Positions 1 to 7,919 of a stretch of 64,000 nucleotides of DNA are shown here, piece by piece. Position 1 is the first letter of the stretch. The number at the start of each line of letters is the position of its first letter. Made by a program: the position numbers and the translations under genes. The stretch comes from Pedomonas mirosovicensis (lineage in GTDB: Bacteria > Pseudomonadota > Alphaproteobacteria > Sphingomonadales > Sphingomonadaceae): positions 2,371,001 to 2,435,000 of the forward strand of contig NZ_JAKFIA010000001.1 of assembly GCF_022569295.1 (NCBI RefSeq), written 5' to 3'. A model generated the notes under the pieces. That model searched no databases. It was not told where the DNA came from and worked only from the letters and a program-made list of their open reading frames with translations.

Positions 1-27
1 CGTGCCGATCCAGTAGGGAGAACGATG

Positions 28-384
28 ATGGCCGAGAACAAAGACCGTGGCACGTCCAATCGCGGCTTTGCGTCCATGGACGAAAACAAGCAGCGCGAGA
101 TCGCCAGCAAGGGCGGTCAAAGCGTGCCTCCTGAGAAGCGCAGCTTCTCGCAAGATCCGCAGCTCGCAGCCGAAGCCGGCCGCAAGGGTGGCCAGGCCAG
201 CGGCGGCAACTTCGCCAATGATCCGGAACGGGCTTCCGAGGCCGGCCGGAAGGGCGGCCAGGCCAGCGGCGGCAATTTCGCCCATGACCGGCAGCGCGCA
301 GCCGAAGCGGGCCGCAAGGGCGGCGAAGCCAGCCACGGCGGTGGCCAGCAGAGCCAGAAAAGTGGCCGCGAAAAGCAGCGCTGA
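28..384 (+). CDS. KGG-repeat general stress protein
   Basis: A small, very hydrophilic protein of 118 residues built from tandem repeats of the form AAEAGRKGGQASGGNFA (three copies, about residues 45-100), preceded by a single IASKGG unit near residue 27. This is the KGG/con-10 stress-induced repeat seen in proteins such as E. coli YciG, which accumulate in stationary phase or under desiccation; their biochemical role is unknown. Two ATGs are adjacent (25 and 28); AGGGAG at 15-20 spaces best to 28. The tail is Gln/Lys/Arg-rich. Its own promoter would lie left of the window. Placement at the edge of an EcfG-regulated island fits a stress role (inference). Confidence 0.85.
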   Translation: MAENKDRGTSNRGFASMDENKQREIASKGGQSVPPEKRSFSQDPQLAAEAGRKGGQASGGNFANDPERASEAGRKGGQASGGNFAHDRQRAAEAGRKGGEASHGGGQQSQKSGREKQR

Positions 385-729
385 GCCTCTTTTCCAAGAG
401 GATAACTGACGCGCTTCGGCATCTCCCGACGCTCCTTGGCGGAGACGATTCAGGGAAAATGCCGCCCCTTAATACCATCAGGCGTTGGCCGGTTCGCGCC
501 GGCTGCGCGCATCAACAGACAGGGCCGATCCTTACGGAGCGGCCCTGCCTTTTATCGTCCCGCCTTCCCGCGCAGCAGCCGGCCGGAGCAAACCGGGCCG
601 GAACACAACAGCGCCGGCAACCGTTACACCTTGGATCGAAGCCAGAGAGGAACTGCCTGGCCATATCCTGATTTTCGCCCTTGTCGTCATTGCCGGTGCG
701 TGGCGGCCGTTGCTTTGCGGGAACGCTGA
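385..729. other. Intergenic region with mscS promoter
   Basis: No convincing gene is present. The notable content is an EcfG-type promoter at 600-625 on the plus strand and a long leader to the MscS gene. Confidence 0.6.
600..625 (+). promoter_or_regulatory. EcfG-type promoter of mscS-like gene
   Basis: GGAAC (600-604), 17-base spacer, CGTT (622-625): a perfect match to the alphaproteobacterial EcfG consensus GGAAC-N16/17-CGTT. It is oriented toward the MscS gene at 730 and implies a leader of about 100 nt. Confidence 0.75.
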
Positions 730-1827
730 ATGTTCAAGACCGAGTTTTTCGAAGACGCCGAAAGGCTGCTGCGGGATCAGGCCGTCTGGTGGTTCACCAG
801 CCAGCCCATTGAACTGCTCATCACCCTCGCCATTATCACGCTGCTGACGATCCTGCTCTACTCCTTCCTGTGCGCGATCGGCAGGCGCATCAAAGCCCAG
901 AGCAACGGCGACATTCACAGCTGGCACGCGATCATCGGACGGCTTGTGCAGATGACCCGTTGGTGGTTTCTGGCCGCGCTCGGCCTCAGAGCCGCGATCG
1001 AAGTGCTGAGAACGCCGCCGTTCCTGGCGCGCACCATCGATGTCTTCTTCACCATCGCCTTTGTTCTTCAAGTGGCGATCTGGCTGCGCTACTTCATCCT
1101 CGCGGTGCTGACCCGCAAGGCCTATCAACACGACGACGGCGTCGACACCCTGGCCTCGGCCCTGTCGATCCTGCGCTTTCTCATCTCGCTGGTCATCTGG
1201 TTCGCCGCCTTCATTTTCATCCTCGACAACCTGGGCGTCGAGGTGACCACATTGCTGGCGGGCCTCGGCATCGGCGGCCTGGCGGTGGGCCTTGCCGCCC
1301 AGGGCATCGTCTCGGACCTGTTCGCCGCCCTCACGATCATCTTCGACAAGCCGTTCAAGCGCGGCGATTTCATTGTCTCGGGCGACACCATCGGCACGGT
1401 GGAGGACATCGGCCTCAAGAACGTTCGCATTAAGGCGCTGAGCGGCGAGCTGCTGATCGTGCCCAACAGCAAGCTGCTCTCCGAGCTTATCCACAATTAC
1501 AAGGGGCCGTTCGAGCGGCGGATCGAACAGCGGTTCACCGTTGCACCGGATACGGATTTCCAGCGCCTGGAGCAGCTGACCGAGGATGTGCGGGAGATCA
1601 TCCGCACCACCCCCAACTGCCGCCTCGACCGCTGCCACTTGCTCAACATGAGCCTTTATGGCTTCGAATATGAAATGATCTATTTCATCACCACGGACGA
1701 CTACAACCTCTACATGGACGTGCGGCACGCCATCAACACCGCCATCCTCCGCAAGCTGGCGGCGGAGGATATCAAGCTCGCCAATGTCTACATTTTCCAG
1801 CTTCCGGGCGCGGCCCTGCCCGCCTGA
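730..1827 (+). CDS. MscS-family mechanosensitive ion channel
   Basis: A 365-residue membrane protein that should open under membrane tension and release osmolytes during hypo-osmotic shock. Hydrophobic segments lie near residues 17-45, 75-90, 97-125 and 140-165. A Gly/Ala-rich pore helix (LLAGLGIGGLAVGLAAQ, about 175-192) is followed by FDKPFKRGDFI and the cytosolic beta domain with IVPNSKL, all hallmarks of the family. Length is between minimal MscS (286 in E. coli) and large MscK-type members. The shine-dalgarno is weak, but ATG 730 is the first start before the membrane domain. A perfect EcfG promoter upstream predicts induction in the general stress response. Confidence 0.9.
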   Translation: MFKTEFFEDAERLLRDQAVWWFTSQPIELLITLAIITLLTILLYSFLCAIGRRIKAQSNGDIHSWHAIIGRLVQMTRWWFLAALGLRAAIEVLRTPPFLARTIDVFFTIAFVLQVAIWLRYFILAVLTRKAYQHDDGVDTLASALSILRFLISLVIWFAAFIFILDNLGVEVTTLLAGLGIGGLAVGLAAQGIVSDLFAALTIIFDKPFKRGDFIVSGDTIGTVEDIGLKNVRIKALSGELLIVPNSKLLSELIHNYKGPFERRIEQRFTVAPDTDFQRLEQLTEDVREIIRTTPNCRLDRCHLLNMSLYGFEYEMIYFITTDDYNLYMDVRHAINTAILRKLAAEDIKLANVYIFQLPGAALPA

Positions 1828-1968
1828 AACCAACGGCGAACCGCAGCCGTTGGCCGCCTTCAGATTATCTCACCAAAAAGATGATTTTGCTGGGAACCCT
1901 ATGACCCAAAGGGCGTTCTGATGTTTGCAAGGACGACATCCTGCCTTTGAGCCCTTGCAGACCCCCCT

Positions 1969-2020
1969 TCCCGGCCGCGAGCACGACCCGCCCCATTTAG
2001 TCGCGGCCGGGATCTTTTTT
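1969..2020 (+). terminator. Rho-independent terminator
   Basis: A 12-bp perfect stem, TCCCGGCCGCGA (1969-1980) with TCGCGGCCGGGA (2001-2012), followed by TCTTTTTTCT. It lies 140 nt after the MscS stop. A smaller hairpin, CCAACGGC/GCCGTTGG, sits at 1830-1853 right after the stop. The rest of the 1828-2158 gap shows no gene. Confidence 0.8.
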
Positions 2021-2158
2021 CTGCAGCTTTCCTGCGCGTCGTGCCCGCCAGCTGTCGCCGGGAGGCAGGCAGGCTGTCGTTCCGCATAGCGGCACCCTGC
2101 CCGTCCCCACCCGCCTGCTCGGGCGACGTTTTCCCCAACGAATCCGCTTTTTGCCAGC

Positions 2159-2785
2159 CTAGCGCACGGTCTGGAAGTTATCGGGATCGTATTTGGGCAG
2201 TTTCTCCAAATCGCTGCGGCTCTGCGCCTCAATGATAATGGTCTGGCTGCCCTGGCTGACCTGCAGCTTGTCGAGCGAGATCACGACATCCTGCTGGGGG
2301 CTGTCTTGTGCGCGGTCCAGCGTCAGGTGAGCATACTGGCGGCTGTCCCGAGAGACGAATTCCGAAATGGACCCCACCTGCTGCCCATCAAGGGTGGCAA
2401 CGGGCCGCCCGACCAGCTGGCTGCGCTTGACGCCATCCTGCTTCAGGAACTCTTCCATCGGCTGGTAGCCCTGCGGGATACCAGCCGATGGCTCGATCGT
2501 GGCCGGCGACCGCGAAGGCGTCTCAGGCGCGCCGGGCGGCACCTTCGGCGTACCCGGTTCCGGCGTCGGCACGCCGGGCGGGGTTCCGGGCGTCACCGGA
2601 CTGGTTCCTGCCGGCGTTTGATAGTCTCGCGTGCCGTTTGGCCCCGGAGTCTCGGGAACTGGCGGATCCTGCGCGGTGAGGGGGGCCTCGTCCTGCCGCC
2701 GGGATGTGGTGTCCTGAGCGCCCTGCGCCATGACTGGTTCTGAAAGCACGCACACCGCCGACGCAACAAGCAGAAGATGTCGCAT
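2159..2785 (-). CDS. Secreted PRC-barrel domain protein
   Basis: 208 residues from ATG 2785, chosen because AGGGAGAA precedes it by 7 nt and the product then begins with a clean signal peptide (MRHLLLVASAVCVLSEPVMAQ). A Pro/Thr-rich low-complexity linker (about residues 30-100) leads to a C-terminal PRC-barrel-like domain with LVGRPVATLDGQQVGSISEFV and DVVISLDKLQV. PRC-barrels bind RNA or other proteins; exported versions in alphaproteobacteria are common near stress genes but have no firm function. Expression likely comes from an EcfG promoter at 2865-2889, back-to-back with the promoter of the DUF883 gene. Confidence 0.8.
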   Translation of the reverse strand: MRHLLLVASAVCVLSEPVMAQGAQDTTSRRQDEAPLTAQDPPVPETPGPNGTRDYQTPAGTSPVTPGTPPGVPTPEPGTPKVPPGAPETPSRSPATIEPSAGIPQGYQPMEEFLKQDGVKRSQLVGRPVATLDGQQVGSISEFVSRDSRQYAHLTLDRAQDSPQQDVVISLDKLQVSQGSQTIIIEAQSRSDLEKLPKYDPDNFQTVR

Positions 2786-2864
2786 AACGGTTCTCCCTGG
2801 CCCGGGTGTGGAAAAGAAAAGGCACGCTGGAACACACAGGACGCACGGCGGGGAACGCCACACA

Positions 2865-2889
2865 AACGAGCGCCCCGAACCCCAGTTCC
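2865..2889 (-). promoter_or_regulatory. EcfG-type promoter of PRC-barrel gene
   Basis: On the minus strand GGAAC (complement of 2885-2889), 16-base spacer, CGTT (complement of 2865-2868). It points at the PRC-barrel start 80 nt away and is separated from the oppositely directed promoter at 2908 by only 18 nt. Confidence 0.75.
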
Positions 2890-2907
2890 GCAGCGGCAAA
2901 CGCGGCG

Positions 2908-2933
2908 GGAACCGGTCGTTCTTCCGTCGCGTT
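2908..2933 (+). promoter_or_regulatory. EcfG-type promoter of DUF883 gene
   Basis: GGAAC (2908-2912), 17-base spacer, CGTT (2930-2933), 48 nt before the ATG of the DUF883 protein. It is divergent from the promoter at 2865-2889. Confidence 0.75.
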
Positions 2934-2980
2934 GTAGCAACGACAGAACTTAACCACTCACTTCAGTGCAGGAGCTGTCC

Positions 2981-3274
2981 ATGGCAACTCGGGATACCCT
3001 TCAGGACGGTGGCGACATGGCCACCCACGCCTCCCGCCTTCGGGAAGATGCGGCCAACCTGGCCGGCGCAACCGGCGCGGAAGTGCGCCGCAGCATGACT
3101 GCTGCCGCCGAGACGCTGGGCGACGCCGCCCGCCGCATGATGGACACCACGCGCACCTACAGCCGCGAGGGGCTGGAGAGGGTCAGCCATCAGGTTGAGG
3201 AACGCCCCATTTCCAGCATCGCCATTGCGGCGGGCGTGGGCTTCCTCATCGGCATGCTGATGCGCCGTTCATGA
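2981..3274 (+). CDS. DUF883 (ElaB/YqjD-like) protein
   Basis: 97 residues; ATG 2981 is preferred over an upstream in-frame GTG because AGGAG sits 6 nt before it. An amphipathic, Ala-rich helical region (residues about 15-75) is followed by ERPISSIAIAAGVGFLIGMLMRRS, the typical C-terminal membrane anchor ending in Arg. E. coli YqjD and ElaB are stationary-phase inner-membrane proteins, and YqjD associates with ribosomes. The next gene encodes a YqjE-like membrane protein, so the yqjD-yqjE arrangement is conserved here. Driven by a perfect EcfG promoter. Confidence 0.85.
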   Translation: MATRDTLQDGGDMATHASRLREDAANLAGATGAEVRRSMTAAAETLGDAARRMMDTTRTYSREGLERVSHQVEERPISSIAIAAGVGFLIGMLMRRS

Positions 3275-3281
3275 TGCTGCG

Positions 3282-3722
3282 ATGACGCAGATGACCAAGC
3301 GCAATTGGACTTCCCTCAGCATCGCCATTGCCGGTCTCATCATCGCCGTCGTCATCGGACTTGTGGGTATAGGGCTGGTCTTCTCGGCCCTATACCGCAC
3401 AATTGCCGCGGAAACGGGGGTCGTGGCCGCCACATGGATCACAGCCGCTCTGCTGATCGTCCTCTCGATCATTGGCATGCTGGCCCTCATTCAATTCATA
3501 CGAGCCAAACTGATCGAACGACAGATCGCCGAACAGAAAACCGACACCGGTGAATCCCACGGAGGACTCCTTGGCGGCGTCAACGCCATGAGTACCGCCA
3601 GCAACTTCATCCGCCGCTTCCCCGTGCCAGCCCTGGGCGTTGCCGTCGTTGCCGGCATTGTCTTCGCCAAAAGCCCCGCCGTGCGCCGCATGGTGTGGAA
3701 ATCGGTTTTTCGCTTTTTCTAA
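3282..3722 (+). CDS. YqjE-like holin-superfamily membrane protein
   Basis: 146 residues with two long hydrophobic helices (about 13-38 and 47-70), a charged cytosolic linker and a third weak hydrophobic stretch (about 115-128) ending in KSVFRFF. This matches the YqjE/phage-holin superfamily III layout that follows DUF883 genes in many proteobacteria. It starts 8 nt after the DUF883 stop without a clear ribosome-binding site, so it is probably translationally coupled and transcribed from the same EcfG promoter. Function is unknown; family relatives are stress-associated inner-membrane proteins. Confidence 0.7.
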   Translation: MTQMTKRNWTSLSIAIAGLIIAVVIGLVGIGLVFSALYRTIAAETGVVAATWITAALLIVLSIIGMLALIQFIRAKLIERQIAEQKTDTGESHGGLLGGVNAMSTASNFIRRFPVPALGVAVVAGIVFAKSPAVRRMVWKSVFRFF

Positions 3723-3729
3723 AATTCCG

Positions 3730-3749
3730 GGGGACGCCCTGTCCCCTTT
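3730..3749 (+). terminator. Weak hairpin terminator
   Basis: GGGGAC (3730-3735) pairs with GTCCCC (3741-3746) and is followed by TTT, directly after the YqjE-like stop. Confidence 0.4.
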
Positions 3750-3864
3750 CCCGGACGGCCAGGCAAACCTACCCGCCCTTGCCGCGTTAGGCCCTGCGCG
3801 CATCTCATGCGCCGGCCGTTCCCTGCGCGCCCGTGCTGGGAAAATGGCTAAGCTGCCAGAAGAC

Positions 3865-3890
3865 GGAACTCCCATTATTCGCGCAGCGTT
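3865..3890 (+). promoter_or_regulatory. EcfG-type promoter of small membrane protein gene
   Basis: GGAAC (3865-3869), 17-base spacer, CGTT (3887-3890), about 120 nt upstream of the 62-residue protein at 4011. Confidence 0.7.
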
Positions 3891-4010
3891 CCTTCCCTGG
3901 CAGCGCAGCCGCTGGCCGCCTTGCGTTCATCCGCCCTGATCCGCGCCGCTGCGGTGTCCGTGGCAGGGCCGATCGCCCGTTCAATCCGCTCAGTTGCAAG
4001 GAATGCGTCT

Positions 4011-4199
4011 ATGACCCGAGCGCCGGAGTATGACGAGCAGAAACGAACCGGTAATCCGCACAAGGACGCGGAACCTGGCATTCCCTCAACCCAGGCGAGC
4101 CAGGGGCGCATGCTTGGCGTGCAACGCTATGTCCTGTTCACTGGCATCGGCCTCGTCATCATCGGATTTGCCATCGCCTATTTTGCGGTTTTCGCATGA
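4011..4199 (+). CDS. Small C-tail-anchored membrane protein
   Basis: 62 residues. The in-frame reading extends upstream, but ATG 4011 has AAGGAA 7 nt before it and gives a compact protein: a polar N-terminal half rich in Glu, Lys and Pro, then one membrane helix (YVLFTGIGLVIIGFAIAYFAVFA) at the extreme C-terminus. I do not recognise a named family. The EcfG promoter 120 nt upstream and the position among envelope stress genes suggest a GSR envelope protein (inference). Confidence 0.65.
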   Translation: MTRAPEYDEQKRTGNPHKDAEPGIPSTQASQGRMLGVQRYVLFTGIGLVIIGFAIAYFAVFA

Positions 4200-4507
4200 G
4201 CGGTGAAATGCCCGCAACGGGCCGTCCGGCCATTGCTGCAAACATGCCACACCCGTTGTCGAAAAAAGTCTCAGTCCGGTTTTATTGGCCCCGGCTCGGG
4301 GCGCCGCCCCGCCCCCAGGCGCGGCATTTATGAAATGCGGCAACGCTATAGCATTAATTTATTTCATGATTTTTTGAAAAAGGAGAGACAATCAGGGCCG
4401 GCCGCTCCCCGGAACATTCCAAAATATGGATCGTTGAAACCCACGCACTGACCGCTTTTGTTGCACAGGCGTGTCTTCCCCATTCCACATGTCTTGAGGA
4501 AACCAAG
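4200..4507. other. Intergenic region before OmpA gene
   Basis: No gene seen. It holds a GC-rich inverted repeat near 4290-4325 and an EcfG-type promoter at 4411-4435. Confidence 0.5.
4411..4435 (+). promoter_or_regulatory. EcfG-type promoter of OmpA-family gene
   Basis: GGAAC (4411-4415), 16-base spacer, CGTT (4432-4435). It lies 72 nt before the ATG of the OmpA-like protein. Confidence 0.75.
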
Positions 4508-5635
4508 ATGCGGAAATTTGTTCTCGCGACGACCAGTATCGTGGCCCTAAGCGGCTTCTCCATACCTGCGCTCGCGCAGGAAGGAGATCAAAGTCCCACA
4601 TGGTACTATGGCATCAAAGGTGGCCTGACCCGCCCGCTCGATACCGATTTCGACCGGAATGATAATGGCGATTTCGCCTTCCGGGTCGACCCGAAGCTGG
4701 GCTGGGCCGTGTTGGGCAACGTTGGCTATGACATGGGGCGGATCCGCCTGGAAGCGGAGCTTGGCTACCAGCAATCCAAGGTGGATTCAGTCTGGATCGC
4801 CGAGCCGGGCCGCGCCTCCCCGCCGGGCGTCTACGATGATCCGGATGGCAAGACCAAGCTCTACACGGCCATGTTCAACGTGCTGTTCGACATCGTCGAA
4901 TGGAAGGGCTTCGCCTTCTCGGCCGGCGGCGGCGCAGGCTATGGCATGGTGTCGATGAAGAACATCGCCGCCACCGACGGCGCTCCCGCCCTTCTGGACA
5001 AGGCCGACAAGGAATTCATGTGGCAGGCCATCGGCTCCGTCAGCATGCCGCTGAACGAGCGGATCGACCTGACCGCCGACTACCATTATCTCCAGACGAC
5101 CAAGCTCGATTTCATCCCCGAAAATGGGGACGTGAAGGGCAAGTACAAGACCCACATGTTCCTGGTCGGCGCCCGCTTCAAGCTGGGCGGCGCTCAGGAG
5201 CCCGCGCCCGAGCCGGCTCCGCCGCCACCGCCGCCGCCCGCTCCGGAACCGGCTCCGCCGCCGCCTCCGCCGCCCCCGCCGCCTCCGCCGCCCGCTCCGG
5301 TCTCCGAAGCGCCGCTGATGGTATTCTTCGAGTTTGACTCGGCGCGCCTGACGCCTGAGGCCACGAGCGTGCTCCAGCAGGCCGTGGAGAAGTTCCGCCA
5401 GGGCGGCAACCCCTCCATCCAGGTGGAAGGCCACGCAGACCGCTCGGGTACTGACCAGTACAATGAAGGTCTGTCACGCCGTCGCGCCGATGCCGTCCGC
5501 TCTTACCTGCAGCGTCAGGGCATCCCTGCGGGCAGCATCACCGTTCAAGCGTTTGGCGAATCCCGGCCGCTCGTTGAAACGGCGGATGGTGTTCGCGAAC
5601 CGCAGAACCGGCGCGTCGAAATCCGTACGCGTTAA
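4508..5635 (+). CDS. OmpA-family outer membrane protein
   Basis: 375 residues: signal peptide (to about residue 23, ALAQ), an eight-stranded beta-barrel (about 28-220, ending FLVGARFKLG), a Pro/Ala linker of nearly uninterrupted PPPPPAPEPAP (about 225-265), and an OmpA-like peptidoglycan-binding domain (VFFEFDSARLTP to NRRVEIRTR) with the diaminopimelate-binding motif GHADRSGT. It anchors the outer membrane to the cell wall. AGGAA precedes ATG 4508 by 7 nt. The EcfG promoter and the DUF4142 gene 66 nt downstream suggest a two-gene envelope-stress unit. Confidence 0.92.
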   Translation: MRKFVLATTSIVALSGFSIPALAQEGDQSPTWYYGIKGGLTRPLDTDFDRNDNGDFAFRVDPKLGWAVLGNVGYDMGRIRLEAELGYQQSKVDSVWIAEPGRASPPGVYDDPDGKTKLYTAMFNVLFDIVEWKGFAFSAGGGAGYGMVSMKNIAATDGAPALLDKADKEFMWQAIGSVSMPLNERIDLTADYHYLQTTKLDFIPENGDVKGKYKTHMFLVGARFKLGGAQEPAPEPAPPPPPPPAPEPAPPPPPPPPPPPPPAPVSEAPLMVFFEFDSARLTPEATSVLQQAVEKFRQGGNPSIQVEGHADRSGTDQYNEGLSRRRADAVRSYLQRQGIPAGSITVQAFGESRPLVETADGVREPQNRRVEIRTR

Positions 5636-5701
5636 CAGCTGAGAACCTGAAATCGGCAGCCGGCTGCGGCCCATTCGATTTCAACAGAACACAGGGCCAA
5701 C

Positions 5702-6325
5702 ATGATGAAACGGATCACGAGCATTGCAATTGTTGCCGCTTGTTTCTTGCCGTCATGGCAGGCGGCTGCCGAGCAGGACAACCAGCAGATCGCGCTGGCG
5801 CAGTCAGGAGGGCAGGCGCCCGGCACGATAGCCACCCCGACCACTCCCCAGCCGCCGGCATCCGGGGCCACTCCGGCCCCACTGGAGGACAACCAGGCGC
5901 CGATGTCGGCCGCGACCTTCATCGAGAGGGCGCGCGCCGGCAACGCCTTCGAGATCGAGAGCAGCCGCCTGGCCGCGGACAAGGCGACCCAGCCGGCGCT
6001 CAAGACCTTCGCGCGCCTGATGATTGACGATCACAGCCGCGCCGACAAGCGGCTGGCAGGCTTGGCCGCCGACCGTGGGCAAGCTGAAGCTCCGGTGACC
6101 ATGGAGCCGCGCCAGCAGCGCAGCATGGAATCCCTGCAAAATGCCACCGGCGCGGAGTTCGACCGGCTTTATGCCAGCGCACAGCTGGAGGCCCACCAAA
6201 TGGCCGTCCAGCTCTACCAGAGCTACGCCGAGACGGGCACCGACGAGAAGTTGCGCGCCTTTGCCCGGGAAACCTTGCCGGTTCTCCAGGGCCACCTGAA
6301 GCAGATCCAAAATCTAAATCAGTGA
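5702..6325 (+). CDS. Periplasmic DUF4142 (ferritin-like) protein
   Basis: 207 residues with a signal peptide (MMKRITSIAIVAACFLPSWQAAA), a Pro/Ala/Thr linker (about 35-65) and a DUF4142 four-helix domain beginning SAATFIERARAGNAFEIESS, with DDHSRADKRLAGLA and YQSYAETGTDEKLRAFA. DUF4142 proteins are predicted periplasmic ferritin-like bundles of unknown activity, often stress-induced in alphaproteobacteria. It follows the OmpA gene closely with no promoter visible between them and ends in a strong terminator, so co-transcription is likely. A second in-frame ATG at 5705 is equally usable. Confidence 0.85.
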   Translation: MMKRITSIAIVAACFLPSWQAAAEQDNQQIALAQSGGQAPGTIATPTTPQPPASGATPAPLEDNQAPMSAATFIERARAGNAFEIESSRLAADKATQPALKTFARLMIDDHSRADKRLAGLAADRGQAEAPVTMEPRQQRSMESLQNATGAEFDRLYASAQLEAHQMAVQLYQSYAETGTDEKLRAFARETLPVLQGHLKQIQNLNQ

Positions 6326-6346
6326 TATGATTTTTTGCTAGTCACG

Positions 6347-6396
6347 AAGCCGCTGCCTTCATCTGCCGGACCCAGAAGGCAGCGGCTTTCATTTTT
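6347..6396 (+). terminator. Rho-independent terminator
   Basis: Perfect 13-bp stem AAGCCGCTGCCTT (6347-6359) with AAGGCAGCGGCTT (6376-6388), then TCATTTTT. It ends the OmpA-DUF4142 unit. Confidence 0.85.
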
Positions 6397-6398
6397 GA

Positions 6399-6424
6399 TG
6401 AACATTCAGCGGCTCCCCATCGTT
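6399..6424 (+). promoter_or_regulatory. Degenerate EcfG-like promoter
   Basis: TGAAC (6399-6403), 17-base spacer, CGTT (6421-6424): one mismatch in the -35 element, 108 nt before the small gene at 6533. Offered as possible only. Confidence 0.35.
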
Positions 6425-6532
6425 ATCCCTTGAGCTGGATCTGGACAGCGGCAGACTGATTGCATGAGCGCAGGCGGTCTGCGGTGTTTTTTGGTAGTTA
6501 CGACCCAACCATTGACTGCGAGGAGGCCGGCC

Positions 6533-6697
6533 ATGCCCCGCGGGGACAAGTCGGATTACACCGACAAGCAGAAACGCAAGGCTGAACACATCGAGGAAAG
6601 CTACGAGAAGCGTGGCGTATCAGAGGAGGAGGCGGAAAGGAGAGCCTGGGCAACCGTCAACAAACAGGATGGCGGCGGAAAACGCAGTTCTTCCTGA
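6533..6697 (+). CDS. Small basic stress-type protein ('plasmid stabilization' family)
   Basis: 54 residues, highly charged. AGGAGG at 6521-6526 fixes ATG 6533 rather than an upstream start. The signature MPRGDKSDYTDKQKRKAEH followed by RGVSEEEAERRAWATVNK is a widespread small-protein family usually labelled plasmid stabilization protein without experimental basis. Nothing plasmid-like is nearby. A role in the stress regulon is suggested only by its neighbours and by a degenerate EcfG-like site. Confidence 0.75.
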   Translation: MPRGDKSDYTDKQKRKAEHIEESYEKRGVSEEEAERRAWATVNKQDGGGKRSSS

Positions 6698-6903
6698 GAT
6701 TTTTTGAGGAAAAACTTTGAGCGGGCGCGGCCCATGGCCGTAACCAACGCCTTTCCCCTAAGGCGAGGCGATTGTTGGATTATTTGTGCTTTGCCCCGCA
6801 AAACCGCCCCCAGGGCCAGCATGAACGCCAACTGAACAACATAAATATCTGATATAATTATATTTTTTATCAAGACATTAACGTGCCAAACTCCCATTTC
6901 GGG

Positions 6904-6928
6904 GGAACTTTTTCTCCCAGAGAATGTT
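6904..6928 (+). promoter_or_regulatory. EcfG-type promoter of lipoprotein gene
   Basis: GGAAC (6904-6908), 16-base spacer, TGTT (6925-6928), 31 nt before the ATG. Confidence 0.7.
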
Positions 6929-6958
6929 TTAGCTGCGGTTAACCTTCTGGAGGCTGTT

Positions 6959-7264
6959 ATGGGAAAGACTCTTCTCCCTCTGGGTTCGATTGTTGCGCTG
7001 ATGCTTGTTGCCGCTTGCGACCAAGGTGCAAACCAGCAGGCTGGTACTGACACCGGAACGACAACGGACCAGACCACGACCACGGATCAGTCGGAAACGC
7101 AGGCTGAGACGTTGGAGAACCAAGCCGATCAGGTTCGCCAGCAGGCGGAGCAGCAGGCCGATACCCTGGAGGAGCAGGCCGACGTCGAGCGGGCTCAGCC
7201 CGATACTGGTACAACGACCACGCCGCCGTCCGACACCACCACGCAGCCGACCGGTCCGCAATAA
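6959..7264 (+). CDS. Small Gln/Thr-rich lipoprotein
   Basis: 101 residues. The lipobox LVAAC places the lipidated cysteine at about residue 20. The mature part is low-complexity: a TTTDQ-rich stretch, then a helix-forming region of repeated QA/EQAD units (about 50-80) and a Thr/Pro tail. TGGAGG lies 5 nt before ATG 6959. No named family is recognised; the heptad-like Gln/Ala/Glu stretch could form a periplasmic coiled coil. The promoter at 6904 is EcfG-type and a terminator follows, so it is probably a single-gene stress transcript. Confidence 0.75.
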   Translation: MGKTLLPLGSIVALMLVAACDQGANQQAGTDTGTTTDQTTTTDQSETQAETLENQADQVRQQAEQQADTLEEQADVERAQPDTGTTTTPPSDTTTQPTGPQ

Positions 7265-7288
7265 GCGGCCCTGCGTTCCCGACCTTTC

Positions 7289-7328
7289 AAAGTGCTCCGG
7301 CTCTCATGAGGCGGGGCACTTTCATTTT
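7289..7328 (+). terminator. Rho-independent terminator
   Basis: AAAGTGC (7289-7295) pairs with GCACTTT (7316-7322), with CCG/CGG extending the stem and CATTTTC following. Confidence 0.75.
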
Positions 7329-7366
7329 CGGGCAGGGCATCGCCCTTCCCCTTCAAAGCCAAAGGC

Positions 7367-7391
7367 GGAACAGCCACGTTTCCGCGGCGTT
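7367..7391 (+). promoter_or_regulatory. EcfG-type promoter next to start codon
   Basis: GGAAC (7367-7371), 16-base spacer, CGTT (7388-7391). The -10 element ends only 11 nt before ATG 7403, which would leave an almost leaderless mRNA. Confidence 0.7.
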
Positions 7392-7402
7392 TCGCTCTAG
7401 TG

Positions 7403-7909
7403 ATGACAACCGATCCCATCCTTGACGCTCCTCGCGACATCCAAGAGCTGCATCGCTACAAACATATTCAGCAGGCGACGTGGCGGGCGCAGCGGGTTGG
7501 CTGGTGGGTTCTGGTGCTGATTACCTTGGCTGGCCTTGCGGGCCTGTTCGGAAACGGCCCCCTGGCCAAGACAAGCACCCGCCTGGGCCCCATCGAAGCG
7601 CAGTATGAGTTCATTCTCCGCCGCGAGGCCGATACGGTCATCACCTTCGACACGCCGGCGCCCGCCAGCGGCAGGGCCAGCCTGACCCTGCCCGCCAGCT
7701 ATCTTGATGCCGTCAAGATTGCCAGCATCCAGCCGGAACCCCTGGCCGCCTATGCCAGCAAGGATGGACAGACCTTCATATTCGCAGCCCCCGAGGCGCG
7801 GACACGGATCAGACTGACCATTCGTCCGCGCCACATCGGATGGCTTGACTTCGCTCCCCAGATCAACGGGCACCCCCTGCCTCCCCGCTCTCCCCTGGTC
7901 CTGCCATGA
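7403..7909 (+). CDS. Membrane-anchored protein of unknown function
   Basis: 168 residues with a polar N-terminus (about 35), one membrane helix (VGWWVLVLITLAGLAGLFG, about 37-56) and a mostly beta, probably periplasmic domain. It immediately precedes a DUF421 gene (10-nt gap), forming an apparent operon; a functional link is likely but unproven. GTG 7400 and ATG 7403 are adjacent starts with no ribosome-binding site, consistent with leaderless initiation from the EcfG promoter at 7367-7391. No family name is assigned. Confidence 0.7.
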   Translation: MTTDPILDAPRDIQELHRYKHIQQATWRAQRVGWWVLVLITLAGLAGLFGNGPLAKTSTRLGPIEAQYEFILRREADTVITFDTPAPASGRASLTLPASYLDAVKIASIQPEPLAAYASKDGQTFIFAAPEARTRIRLTIRPRHIGWLDFAPQINGHPLPPRSPLVLP

Positions 7910-7919
7910 GGTATCGGCC

